A stretch of 64,000 nt of DNA, from the NCBI RefSeq assembly GCF_016595795.1, contig NZ_JAENHN010000071.1, positions 1 to 64,000 on the forward strand. The letters run 5' to 3'. The position numbers and the translations under genes were made by a program. This document shows positions 17,365-28,200 of the stretch, one piece after another. The DNA is from Clostridium yunnanense (GTDB lineage: Bacteria > Bacillota > Clostridia > Clostridiales > Clostridiaceae). The notes under the pieces were generated by a model. The model worked only from the letters and a program-made list of their open reading frames with translations. It did no database searches and was not told the DNA's origin. The stretch's first letter is position 1; each line of letters starts with the position of its first letter.

Positions 17365-20300
17365 ATGAAAAAGAAGAGAAGGTTAGTGTCAATGGTTTTA
17401 CTTAACATATTTACTTTTGTAAATGTGTTAAATGGTCTAGGTGTTTCAGTTTTTGCATCACAGAATGCTGAAATAGTAGCACAAAAGCAAGTAGAGGGTG
17501 CCAATATAAAAGACGATTCAAGTACTAAAGCTAAGGCTGAAGTAAAGCCGGCTTTAAATGAGACAAAAAGGGTAATAACTCAAACAATTTTAAATAGTGA
17601 AGCTGATAGCGTGACAGTAAGGATTATGAATCCTTTTGATACTTCAAAGCCACTGGCAAATGGCAATATAGTATTAAAAGGGGATGATCAAAAGAGCTAT
17701 ACTACCAATCAGGATGGATATGCTAATTTGCCGAAGAGTAAGCTTCAAGCTGATAATACTATCATTATAAAAGTTGATAACGGTTCAGCTGCAACTGTTT
17801 TTTCAACTTCAGTTGATTTAAATAGTAGTAGTCCAAATGTAAGCATTTCAAATACATCCTTATCAAAGATAAATATAAAACCTTATATTCCGAATCAATA
17901 TGCCGTTGATATATCTAACATGAATATTCAGATCTTTAACATGGAGCAGTATAGTAATATAGTATTCAAGCTGGATTCAAGTGGTCAAAAAACTTTATAT
18001 ACTAATCTGGATATAAGCGGTGCTACTGTAAGTGGAAATAATATCTTTTTAACCAATGCTTATTCTGGAAAAGGTGATTTTGAGATAAATAATTTTAATG
18101 TTTTTAATATTAAGGTTAATATGTTAGCTGAGAATAGTGATGATTTAAGATTTCTTAATTTAGTTGGAACACGCTTGTTAATTGGAGACTACCATATAAA
18201 AACTTCTGGGAACTATACTTTAAGTCGAGGAAGTTATATGTATGAGTATACAGGTCAAAAATATCTTTACACTGGAAAGTTTGATACTTTAAATGGTACG
18301 AAATCAGAGTTGAAGTTTGGAAGTATATTTAATACTGCTATACAATATGAAGATAAAGAAAATCAAGATGAAGTTAATGTAGATGATACTATTACAACAA
18401 AGTTGATGATAAAGGACGAATATGATAATGAAGTTGATCCATTGCTTACCACAAGTGTTAGCTATGCAGCTATAATTAATGGCGTTGAAGAAAGTATGGC
18501 TTCAGTAACAGTTGCTGGGGATAACATATATAAGGTGAAAGTAGGAAGAAGAGACGATACAAAAGACTTTATTGTGGGGCTTAAGATTACGATGGATAAT
18601 AAACAATATACCACCAATACATTGACCTACAAATATAATACAAATGTAAATCGTAAGAAGATTATGGTTAAAGATCCTGAAGGCAATCTTATGAAGAATG
18701 GAAAGATAGAAAGTAGTAGTGTAAATAGTATTAATGGTACAGTAATAGATAATGGTGAGATGTACATAGATCAGGAGATACTTAAGTCTGGAGTAAAGGA
18801 TGTTTCTATTCATGGAACTAATACAAAAGGTGAAGAGGTAATATACACATCTTTATCGTTAGACTCTAATACTATTGAGATATATTCAAATAGTGAAAAG
18901 AAGATTTATATAAAGAATACTCTTCGAGAAGATATAGGAAGTATAAGTTTTAGCATATATTCTAAATCTAGTGATAAGAGTAATCCCCCTATTTATAGCG
19001 AGGGGTTTAATTTAAAACAAGATTATACAGATAAATTTAATGATAAGTATGTTTGGGTACCCAATAATGCAAACTATATAACCTTAGACTATTATGATGG
19101 CACTAATGACACTCAGCAAAACTATTTTCTCATTGATAGGATAAGTACTTCTGATACGGTTAATTTAGATTATACTAAAACAACTAAACTTAATATAAAT
19201 GGTAATAATCAAATGCCTGTCTCTTTAAATTATAAAATAGATGGTTTTTATATCGCTAGTAGAATTTATGACCCAAGTACATTTACAAGAAATGTAACCT
19301 CTGACATGTGTGAAGGTTATAAGGTAAATGCAGGAGATATAATGCAAGGGGTAACCTACAATAAGGAGTTAGATAACAAGATAAGTGGAAGTGAGTATAC
19401 TATAAATCTAGGTAATGCTTTCAATGTAAAAGCAGACTATTTGGCTTCGAAATTTATATCAGCAGATAAAGTTGGAAAGGCTTCAATTGATATAACAGAT
19501 GAGTTTAATAACAAAGTTTATTTGAATAGATTTGATGATCAATATAGAAATGATATAGATTTAGTGGAGATAACACAAAATGGCCAAGTTGTAGAAAGTC
19601 TACCATGCAATCTTAAGAGAGATAAACTTCCTTATGAGTTCGATTTTACTACAAAGGTTCAAGGTGGATATTTAGATGTTGTGTTTAAGGTGAATATATT
19701 TTATAAAATGTATTCTTCAAATGTTTTAACTTATGATAATACAGGCTGCAAAGAGTATACAATAAAAGACCCAACAGGAGCTTTACTGGAAAGTGGAGAA
19801 ATAGCTGCAGAGGACGGTAGTAAATATAAGATAGAAAAGGGAAAAGCACTTGTTCCGATTGACAAATCTTTGGGAAAAACTGCATCAATATATGGTAAAA
19901 CAAAAGATGGAGAATATGTGCTTAACCCAAGGCTTTCAATAAATGGAGAACAATTAAGTTTATCTTTATTAGGTACTAAGAAAGCTATAGTAACTAACGC
20001 TAAAGACATAGCCAATGTAAGTAATGGTGAATTCAAATTGTATTGTGCTGATCAATATAGCGATTATTATATTGATGAAATGTGGGATAATAATAGCTTA
20101 AATTCAATCTCTAATTTGAAGGTATGGTTACAACCTGGAGTACAGTACCGTGTGAGTAATTTTATAAATACAAATGGAGATTCACAGTATCTTTTAACTA
20201 AATCTTTTGGTGATGATGTTTCAAACATAACACTTGGAACAGATAAGCTGGTGGAGTTAAAGGTGAGTAGTGCTTATGAAAATGCCAATCTAAATGTCAA

Positions 20301-22011
20301 TGTACAGCAAGATAATGTACAAACTAATACGAAACCTATAAATATGGCAAAGAAAACTTTTATTACGGAAAACCAATTGAAATGTTTAGAGGCATCTTAT
20401 GTGGATCAAAATGATTCAACTAAAAATGTGAATTATAAATTGGCAGATAATGAGATTATGAAAGGAAAACAACATACTATATTGTTAGGAAACAAATTTA
20501 AACCGTATTGCACTTATACTAACAATAAGGTTCTCTTTTATGGAGATATTATAGTGGCTGCAGATAAAGGATTAAAAGATGAATACAATAACTATAAATC
20601 AGATGCTAAAGGTAGTAGTCTTATAGAACTTGAATTTATAGATGATACAGGAAAAGTCATTAAAACCACCAGTAGATTTAGCCTTATAGGTAGAGTGCCA
20701 ACGACCATTCCTACAGGAAAATATTCTGTAAGAACAAATGTATATGTAAATGATGAAAAGGTATTTTCTAACACGATAAATGATGTATACGTTGCTGGGG
20801 CCAGTGCAATCAAAATAAAGCTTTCTCAATATAGCTATAATATAAAGTTCTATGACGAGTCTAATTTAATATATTCAAATAGTTATAATAAGGGTGGGAA
20901 TATTTACATTCCAAATTATTTATTAGAAAGTGGAAAACATTATAACTATAGTCTTTTAGATAGTGATAATGGAGTAATTGAACATATTAAGAGTGATTTC
21001 TTACTCGATGGTACTAGCCAAACAAATGTTACTACTAAAGCTTCAGTAAATTTGAAGGTTAGTAATAATGTTAAAAGGCTTATATTAACTACCTCAGATG
21101 GTCAAAGTATTGATTATGATACTGCTGATCATTCAACCAAATCAACAACTTTAAGCTTAGTAGAAGGCGAACAATATAATATATCAGCATATTGTGAGGA
21201 TAGTAATGGTAGCTACTGGTCAAAAAAGGTTATTAAAGTTGATAAAAATATGTCAGAGGTTAATTTTAATAAGGATTCTTTGAAAAAAGTAAGCTTAGTT
21301 AACAAATTTAACAACTCAGTTGAAATCATTGGGTGTACAGCTAAAGATACTACAACTGGGCAAAGCTACAACTTAGGAAGAGATTTGGATGAAGTAAGGT
21401 CATTATATCTACCTGTAGGTAAATATGAGCTTAATTTTAAAGTGAGACTTAATGATTCTAATATCTTAAATGATTATAATACAAATATAGATTTATCTCA
21501 AAATGATAACTCTATAAATATAGGAAGTAATCTCAGCTATGATATTGTACTAGATAAGAGCATTTATAGTAGTGGAGAGAAGATAAGTGCAAAACTTGTA
21601 AATGTTAAAGATGGTGACAACAAATTAAGTGGTTATGAGAATTTAAGTTTAGATAGCTCAAGTTTAGTAATAAATCTAATGCATGGAATGAAGATAATAA
21701 AAAGCTTCAATGGAACTATTCCAACACAATTAAAAGGTGATTGTAGCATAAAGGTAAAAGCTAGCTTAGAGGGGCTAGGTGTTGTTGAAGCAAAACCAAT
21801 AAATATTGTGGTAAACAACTCTGGAAGTATAAAAGAAGGAGATATAAATCTAGATGGAGTTGTGGATATCTTCGATATTATATATGTAGCTAGGGACTTT
21901 GGAAAAATAAAAGGACAAAATGATTATGATCCTAGAGTGAATTTAGATTCTTCAGATACTGTTATAGATGTAAAAGATTTAGCAAGAGCAGCTGTAAACT
22001 ATGGAAACTAA
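17365..22011 (+). CDS. Large secreted beta-repeat dockerin protein (paralogue of the 22247 C-terminal half)
   Basis: 1548 residues from the ATG at 17365, which has AGGGGGAC upstream; an in-frame ATG at 17320 has no ribosome site. Signal peptide, then from about residue 82 to the end the protein aligns block by block with residues about 1238-2676 of the 22247 protease protein. Shared landmarks include MNPFDTSKPLANG/MDPFDITKPLSNG, VNLDYTKTTK, repeated DPEGN/DPTG Ig-like units, ISAYCEDSNG, YLPVGKYE and INLMHGMKIIKSF. The repeated units look like SpaA/Cna-B or carboxypeptidase-regulatory type beta-sandwiches. The dockerin at 1492-1548 is GDINLDGVVDIFDIIYVARD, then a second loop with one extra residue ending IDVKDLARAAVNY. 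No catalytic motif is seen. It probably provides binding or structure to the docked complex, or is the protease-less sister of 22247. Confidence 0.88.
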   Translation: MKKKRRLVSMVLLNIFTFVNVLNGLGVSVFASQNAEIVAQKQVEGANIKDDSSTKAKAEVKPALNETKRVITQTILNSEADSVTVRIMNPFDTSKPLANGNIVLKGDDQKSYTTNQDGYANLPKSKLQADNTIIIKVDNGSAATVFSTSVDLNSSSPNVSISNTSLSKINIKPYIPNQYAVDISNMNIQIFNMEQYSNIVFKLDSSGQKTLYTNLDISGATVSGNNIFLTNAYSGKGDFEINNFNVFNIKVNMLAENSDDLRFLNLVGTRLLIGDYHIKTSGNYTLSRGSYMYEYTGQKYLYTGKFDTLNGTKSELKFGSIFNTAIQYEDKENQDEVNVDDTITTKLMIKDEYDNEVDPLLTTSVSYAAIINGVEESMASVTVAGDNIYKVKVGRRDDTKDFIVGLKITMDNKQYTTNTLTYKYNTNVNRKKIMVKDPEGNLMKNGKIESSSVNSINGTVIDNGEMYIDQEILKSGVKDVSIHGTNTKGEEVIYTSLSLDSNTIEIYSNSEKKIYIKNTLREDIGSISFSIYSKSSDKSNPPIYSEGFNLKQDYTDKFNDKYVWVPNNANYITLDYYDGTNDTQQNYFLIDRISTSDTVNLDYTKTTKLNINGNNQMPVSLNYKIDGFYIASRIYDPSTFTRNVTSDMCEGYKVNAGDIMQGVTYNKELDNKISGSEYTINLGNAFNVKADYLASKFISADKVGKASIDITDEFNNKVYLNRFDDQYRNDIDLVEITQNGQVVESLPCNLKRDKLPYEFDFTTKVQGGYLDVVFKVNIFYKMYSSNVLTYDNTGCKEYTIKDPTGALLESGEIAAEDGSKYKIEKGKALVPIDKSLGKTASIYGKTKDGEYVLNPRLSINGEQLSLSLLGTKKAIVTNAKDIANVSNGEFKLYCADQYSDYYIDEMWDNNSLNSISNLKVWLQPGVQYRVSNFINTNGDSQYLLTKSFGDDVSNITLGTDKLVELKVSSAYENANLNVNVQQDNVQTNTKPINMAKKTFITENQLKCLEASYVDQNDSTKNVNYKLADNEIMKGKQHTILLGNKFKPYCTYTNNKVLFYGDIIVAADKGLKDEYNNYKSDAKGSSLIELEFIDDTGKVIKTTSRFSLIGRVPTTIPTGKYSVRTNVYVNDEKVFSNTINDVYVAGASAIKIKLSQYSYNIKFYDESNLIYSNSYNKGGNIYIPNYLLESGKHYNYSLLDSDNGVIEHIKSDFLLDGTSQTNVTTKASVNLKVSNNVKRLILTTSDGQSIDYDTADHSTKSTTLSLVEGEQYNISAYCEDSNGSYWSKKVIKVDKNMSEVNFNKDSLKKVSLVNKFNNSVEIIGCTAKDTTTGQSYNLGRDLDEVRSLYLPVGKYELNFKVRLNDSNILNDYNTNIDLSQNDNSINIGSNLSYDIVLDKSIYSSGEKISAKLVNVKDGDNKLSGYENLSLDSSSLVINLMHGMKIIKSFNGTIPTQLKGDCSIKVKASLEGLGVVEAKPINIVVNNSGSIKEGDINLDGVVDIFDIIYVARDFGKIKGQNDYDPRVNLDSSDTVIDVKDLARAAVNYGN

Positions 22012-22037
22012 TATTTAATTCTTAAATAAATGTATAT

Positions 22038-22090
22038 AAAGAACTGTTGCAGGCATAAGTGTAATGTATACCTGTGGCAGTTCTTTATCT
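22038..22090 (+). terminator. Intrinsic terminator after 17365-22011
   Basis: AAAGAACTGTTGCAGG (22038-22053) pairs with CCTGTGGCAGTTCTTT (22071-22086) with one mismatch or bulge. A short T-rich tail follows. Confidence 0.75.
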
Positions 22091-22115
22091 ATTTGATCAA
22101 TATTACATTATTATG

Positions 22116-22155
22116 TACATTTTTACAAAAAGATTTATAATAGTAAATGTAACAA
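22116..22155 (+). promoter_or_regulatory. Promoter element for 22247, shared with 17306
   Basis: TACAT (22116-22120), 15 nt, TATAAT (22136-22141), then ATGTAACA. This matches the element upstream of the paralogous 17365 gene in spacing and flanks, so the duplication included the promoter or the promoters share a regulator. Confidence 0.5.
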
Positions 22156-22159
22156 AATA

Positions 22160-22203
22160 TTGCTCTAGTCAAACGTATTGATTCATAAGCTTGATTAGAG
22201 CAA
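22160..22203 (+). promoter_or_regulatory. 13-bp inverted repeat in the leader of 22247
   Basis: TTGCTCTAGTCAA (22160-22172) and TTGATTAGAGCAA (22191-22203) pair with one G-U, loop 18 nt. It lies just downstream of the predicted -10 and about 45 nt before the start codon. No T tract follows, so it is not a standard terminator; a leader hairpin or operator is more likely. Confidence 0.5.
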
Positions 22204-22246
22204 TGTTCATGTAATTTAACAAAGGAAGTTATAAAGGAGGGGGATC

Positions 22247-25200
22247 ATGAAGAACTTTAAAAGGCATATGTCTACAGTGATATTATACTTTTTTTGCATG
22301 GTAACAGTTTTAGGAAACATTAATGTTTCTGTATCTGCAGCAGAAAAAAGTACAAGAGTTCCCTTAGAGACGGTTAATGGTCAATTAGTTATAAAACTAA
22401 GGGATACAAAGAACAAAGATTATGAAAATATAATTAAAAAGTATAATGGAAAAGTAATAAAATACTTTAGTAATTATATTTTGACATCCTTTGAAAAAGA
22501 GGATGTAACTAATGTTAAAACGGAGCTTGCTACAGATAAAAATGTAGAATACTCTGAAGAAAACGCATTAGGAAAAAAAAGTACAACAACTACTGATCCA
22601 TTAGCGAAAACTCAGGATTACTTGTTCTATTCAAGAGCGATGGATGCTTGGGATTTAGTCACAGATCAGATGAAGCAAACTACTGTAAAAATAGCAGTAG
22701 TAGATAGCGGTGTAAAAAGCGATCATCCGGACTTAAAGGGTAGCGTAGATCCTGGAATGAATTATGTAGGGGGAAGTACTGATACTACTGATGATAATGG
22801 CCATGGTACACAAGTTGCTGGAGTAATAGCAGCAAAACATAATAACCTTGGAATTAATGGTATTGCAGGACTTATGGATACTAGAATAATTCCTGTAAAG
22901 GTACTTGATGCAAATGGCGTTGGTACTACTGCAAACATTGCTCAAGGAATAATGTATGCAGCAAACTCGGGAGCACAGATAATAAATGTTAGTATAAATG
23001 GAAAAGGTTATAGCAAGCTTATTGACGATGCAGTACAATATGCAATTGGAAAAGGAGCTATAGTAGTAGCATCTTCAGGAGATGACGGAAGCTATTCAGA
23101 GAACTACTGGCCTTGCAATGCAAATGGAACTATTGTAGCTGCTAGCTCAAACAGGTCGAATACAGGCAAAAATATTGATGTATTTGCTTTAGGTGAAGGA
23201 AATACTACTGACATTGGAAGTACAGGATATAAGACTGTATACGGATCTTCTATATCAGCAGCTATTACTACTGGTGCAGTTGCTCTTATCAAAGCTAAAA
23301 ATCCTACATATACTTTAGATCAAGTTAGGAATTTATTAAGAAAAAGTAATGTTAGCATTGGAGATAATGCTAACTTAAGTTTAAAGAGTGCTTTAGAAAG
23401 TCAAAGTGATTTTATTACAATAACAAATCCTGTTATAAGTCAAAATACCACAGGAGATGTTGCTGGAAAGATAACTGCTTTAAATCCTTCTCAACTTAAG
23501 CAGTTAAGTTTATTTATAAACGATAATGCAACTGCTTATAAAGTTATTCAAGGTAATGGAAGTAAAACCTATGACACTAGTATACCTTTTACAGAACTTG
23601 TTGACGGGGTAAATAAGCTCAAGGCAGTTGCTACAGATAGTACTGGTAAAACTTATGTTGATGAAAGATATTTTAAATCCTTTGGAGATGACAGCACTAT
23701 TAATATAACTGTTAAAGATTTAAACGGTAATTTGGCAAAAAATATGCTTGTGCTTTTATATGAAGGCAATGGTGCAAACAATCCAAAGGAAGTAAGTACA
23801 AATTCTAATGGACAAGCAATTTTCTATAATGCTAATAAATATAGCCAATACACTGCTGTTGTAAGAAATGGCGATGCGGACTCCTCAAGTAAGTTGATTT
23901 TTGTAAAACAAGGTGTAACTATAGGAAAATCAATTATAGATTTGGCTAAAGAAAGTAAAGAAATTACTATTAATGCTTATAAGGCAGACAACACAACTAT
24001 GCTATCGGCTGCAAATTTGAGTCTTGATGATTTAGGAGACATAGATATTGCATTAAACAAAGGGGCTTCAACTAAAATTATAGTGAATAAAAGTGTTGGT
24101 CTAAATATGAAGGTTTTAAGTGAAGAAGAAGGATATTACTATAAAAAGGCAGTTGGTAGTTTTGAAAGCTTAAGTACTGTGAATTTCTTAAAGGATAGTA
24201 ATACTGCAAAGCTGGAAGTAAATAATATTTATGATCAGCAGATTACAGATGAGAGCATAATAATAAGTAGCAAAGATGGAGTTTATAATGGATATCCATT
24301 AGCAACTTTTAATATTAAGGGTAAGGCGTTGTATTTGCCTAAAGGTAGCTACTCATATACTTATTCTTTTAGTAGTAACACTTCAGGGAGTACATCTGAT
24401 TATCAACCAGAAGATATAAATCTATCTGGCGATTCAACTATTACCTATGGAGAACCAAAAGTTAATGTGGAACAGGGTATAGGTAATTTTAACCTATGTA
24501 TGAATCTAACAGATGTAAATCATTCTTTTGTATTACAGGATGTAGATAATTCAAAGATTATAATTAATTTAAAGGATCCTAATGGTAAAAGTTTGGTAAA
24601 TGGTGTTGACTTTACCTATACTAATGCACCTTATTATAAAGGAGAGGGTTTTTCGATTAAGTTGAATAGCCCTATTAGTGGCAATTATCAAGCTAGTATT
24701 ACTGTAAATTACATGGGAAAGACTTTTACTTCAAACGTCATTTCTTTATCATTTACAGGTGTTCAGCAGTCAACAAATACTACTATTAAGTATACATTGC
24801 CTACAGAACTTCAAAGTCTTGTAGCAAGTCAAGGGTATTACACTTTAGATGTTCGTTATTATGTTTATAATGCTAGCACTGGTGCAATGGTTTATAATCA
24901 AGGTGAATTAGAGGATACTAGCAGTATTAATTATGGAGAGATTAGTATTCCTACTACTTACTGCAATAATTCTTATAGAATAATTATAAGTGCGTCTGCA
25001 GAATATGATAAAGGTGTAATATATGACAGAAGTCTTGGAACTGCTTTAAATGGTGTTATAAAAATTGACCCTGCAACGTATACAAAGAAGATAAGCTTTA
25101 ATGGTAATAGCATAGATCAATATATAAAGAATTCAAATGTTAGAATAACAAAAATAATGTCTAACAATAAAAACATTAATATTCAGATGAAAGTATCAAA

Positions 25201-28200
25201 TTCATCTAATCTTGGTGTATGGGTGGATGATGGAAAGTATTCTTCAATATTTAGTACTAGTAAGAGTTTAATAAGAAGTGAATTCAATGTTTCAGAATCG
25301 AATAGCATAGCTAATATCGATACTACTAATTTGAGTAATATTAAATTTACAGTTCCTCAAAATAGTTATGCAAAAGGTATATATATATATCCTAAAATAG
25401 TAAATGGTGAATTAACAGAAAGATTTGAGGTTGATTATAGCGGTAATTACCAGATTACTGCAGGAACGATAATAAATAGTTTTGAATTAAGTATTGCTGA
25501 TATAACAAGCTTAAGGAATAAGTCATATTATTTCAGTGGACAGCTACAATGTAATGCTTTAGCACAAAACAATATAGATATCTCAAAATGTAATGTACAA
25601 TATGCAAATACACCACTATCCGTAAATAAAAACGATAGTCTAAACTTTAATTCTAAGGTAACTGCAGGAGCATTTACTTTATCAAGTTTCTATAGTTCAC
25701 ATAGTTGGAAGGGTATGAACGACAGCTTTAATTATTATACTGATGATGGTATTGGACTAAATATATATAATTCCGAAAATAAATTTCTAATGTGGAATTC
25801 ATTTTATATGAGTGGGTATGATGTTAGTAATGGATTTAATGCTAATGCATATTTATCTAATTTATATGGAGGGGATTTCAAGATTAAATTAGATTTAGAA
25901 GGCTTGAATTTAATTGATAATGGTTTTTCAATTAAGGTAGTCGGAGATGATATAAAAATAAAGGTTATGGATCCATTTGACATAACTAAACCGTTATCAA
26001 ATGGAACTGTTTCTTTAGATGGATATGGAAATGGAAATGACTACAAGACTTCAAAGGATGGTTATGTTTATATTCCTAAAAGCAATTTACAGAACAATAG
26101 TAATGTAATTGTGAAAGCTGAAGGTGATAAAGGAATAGCGGTGTTTAGAAGTTCAGTGAATATATCAGGTTCAGAGGCAACTATATCAACACCAACAACG
26201 CTACTAAAGAATATTATTGTGAAGCCTTTGGATAGTGATAATGGAATAAATTTAGCTAGCGCTGAACTAAGAGTTAATACAAAGGGATATAACAATTACA
26301 AGCTTGGTTTATTAAACGCTTTTGGACAAGCTAATTTGTACACTAATTTTGATATTTCTAAAGTATTTGTACAAAATGGCACATCATTTTTAAATACCAC
26401 TTATTCTGGACAAGGTGATGTAGTTATAGATAATAAAAATATTGGGAAGTTAAATGTTTCGCTTCTATCTAATAAGTATTTGAATATAACTGTTGATAAT
26501 TCAAGTAATTTTTCAATCCAAGCATCAGGTAGTTATAACCTGAGCGCTGGTAGCTATGGCTATAACTATAACAATTCAAATATTAATTATTCAGGAAGTC
26601 TTAATATAAGCGCTGGAGAAACAAAGGAGCTTAAGTTTGGAAGTACATTAAGTCTTTCTGCTGATTATTATAGCAATGATGGAACTACGTCAAGCAATGT
26701 AATTAAGCCAGGACAAAATATTGGGATAAATGTAAGATTTAAAGATGAATTTGGAAACTTTGTGTATCCAAGCCAACAGACTAGTTTTACTTACGTGGTA
26801 GCAATAAATGGTATTGAAGCAAGAAGAGGTTCGGTAACTGGTTCCGGATATGTTTTAATTAATCCAAATATCATAGCAGATAGTTTTGATGTTAGTTTTG
26901 AAACTACTTACAATAACCAAAGGTATGCATCAAATACATTAAACTATAAGATAAACCTTGATAACTATCAAAAGATAGCTGTTAGAGATCCAGAAGGAAA
27001 TCCTATAAATGAAGGTAAATTTGGCAATAGTAATTATCAGTTAAATGGCACAATAATAAATAATGGTAATGCATATATAGATAAGAATTTACTGCAATCT
27101 GGAGCTTACAATGTATCTCTTTCAGGAATAAGTTCAAGCGGACATTCTGTAATTTATAGAGATTTGACACTTAATTCTAATACTGTTGAAATAAAAGATA
27201 GTTCAGCCAATAAGGTGCCAGTTACAGCAAATGTTCCACTGAATTCTGGTAATATAACCTTGAATTTATTGACTCAAACAGGGGCGAATACTTACAGTGA
27301 ATATTATAGTGTGGAGCAGTTTAATAAGCTATATAAAAACAATTATTTATGGATAACAAGTGCTGATTATGTAATAAATGTAAATGCAAGTGTGTACAAT
27401 AATTCAATCAATGAAAACTATAGTCTGGCAGATACAATCAGTGGCACCAAAGCTGTGAACTTAGATTATACAAAAACTACTAAGATAAACCTATCTAACC
27501 CTAATAATTATAGTGGAAGCTACAATTTTAAGGTTGGTAATATATACATGAATTCTCAGTTAAGTAGTAACAATTCTGTAAATAAAATATCTTCTAATAT
27601 TTTTGATGGATATACCGTTAGTTTATATAATGGAAGTTCTTCATCAATGGCATATAGGAAGGAGTTAAGTACTCCAATAAGCGGAGATAGCTACACGATT
27701 TATGTAGGTGGTGACTATTTAGTTAAAGCAGACAATACAGACTTCAGTACAATAACTCCAAGTAAAAGTCCTAAAGCAAAAGTATATTTGCTCGACCAAT
27801 ATGATAATTATGTATTAATTAATAATACCAACAACTTAAGTGTAGGGATAGAAATAAGTAATAATGGTCAGGTAATTGAAAATATAAATCAGAATATATA
27901 TGTATATAATCAGCCTTACGAAATTACTTTTACTCCAAGTGTAAGTACAAGTTTTAACGCAGTGTTCAAGCTGAATATTTTAGGTAAGACTTACTCGTCA
28001 AATGCTATAGCATACACAATTGATGCAAGTAATTATAAAACTATAAATGTCAATGACCCAAATGGAAAGCCTTTAAAAACAGGTGAGGCTAAACAGTATG
28101 GTAATACCTATAATATCAGTCAAGGTATAATGTATGTACCAAAAGATACTATTCTAAATGGTACGATTTCTATATCTGGAACTACTGATAATGGAGATTA

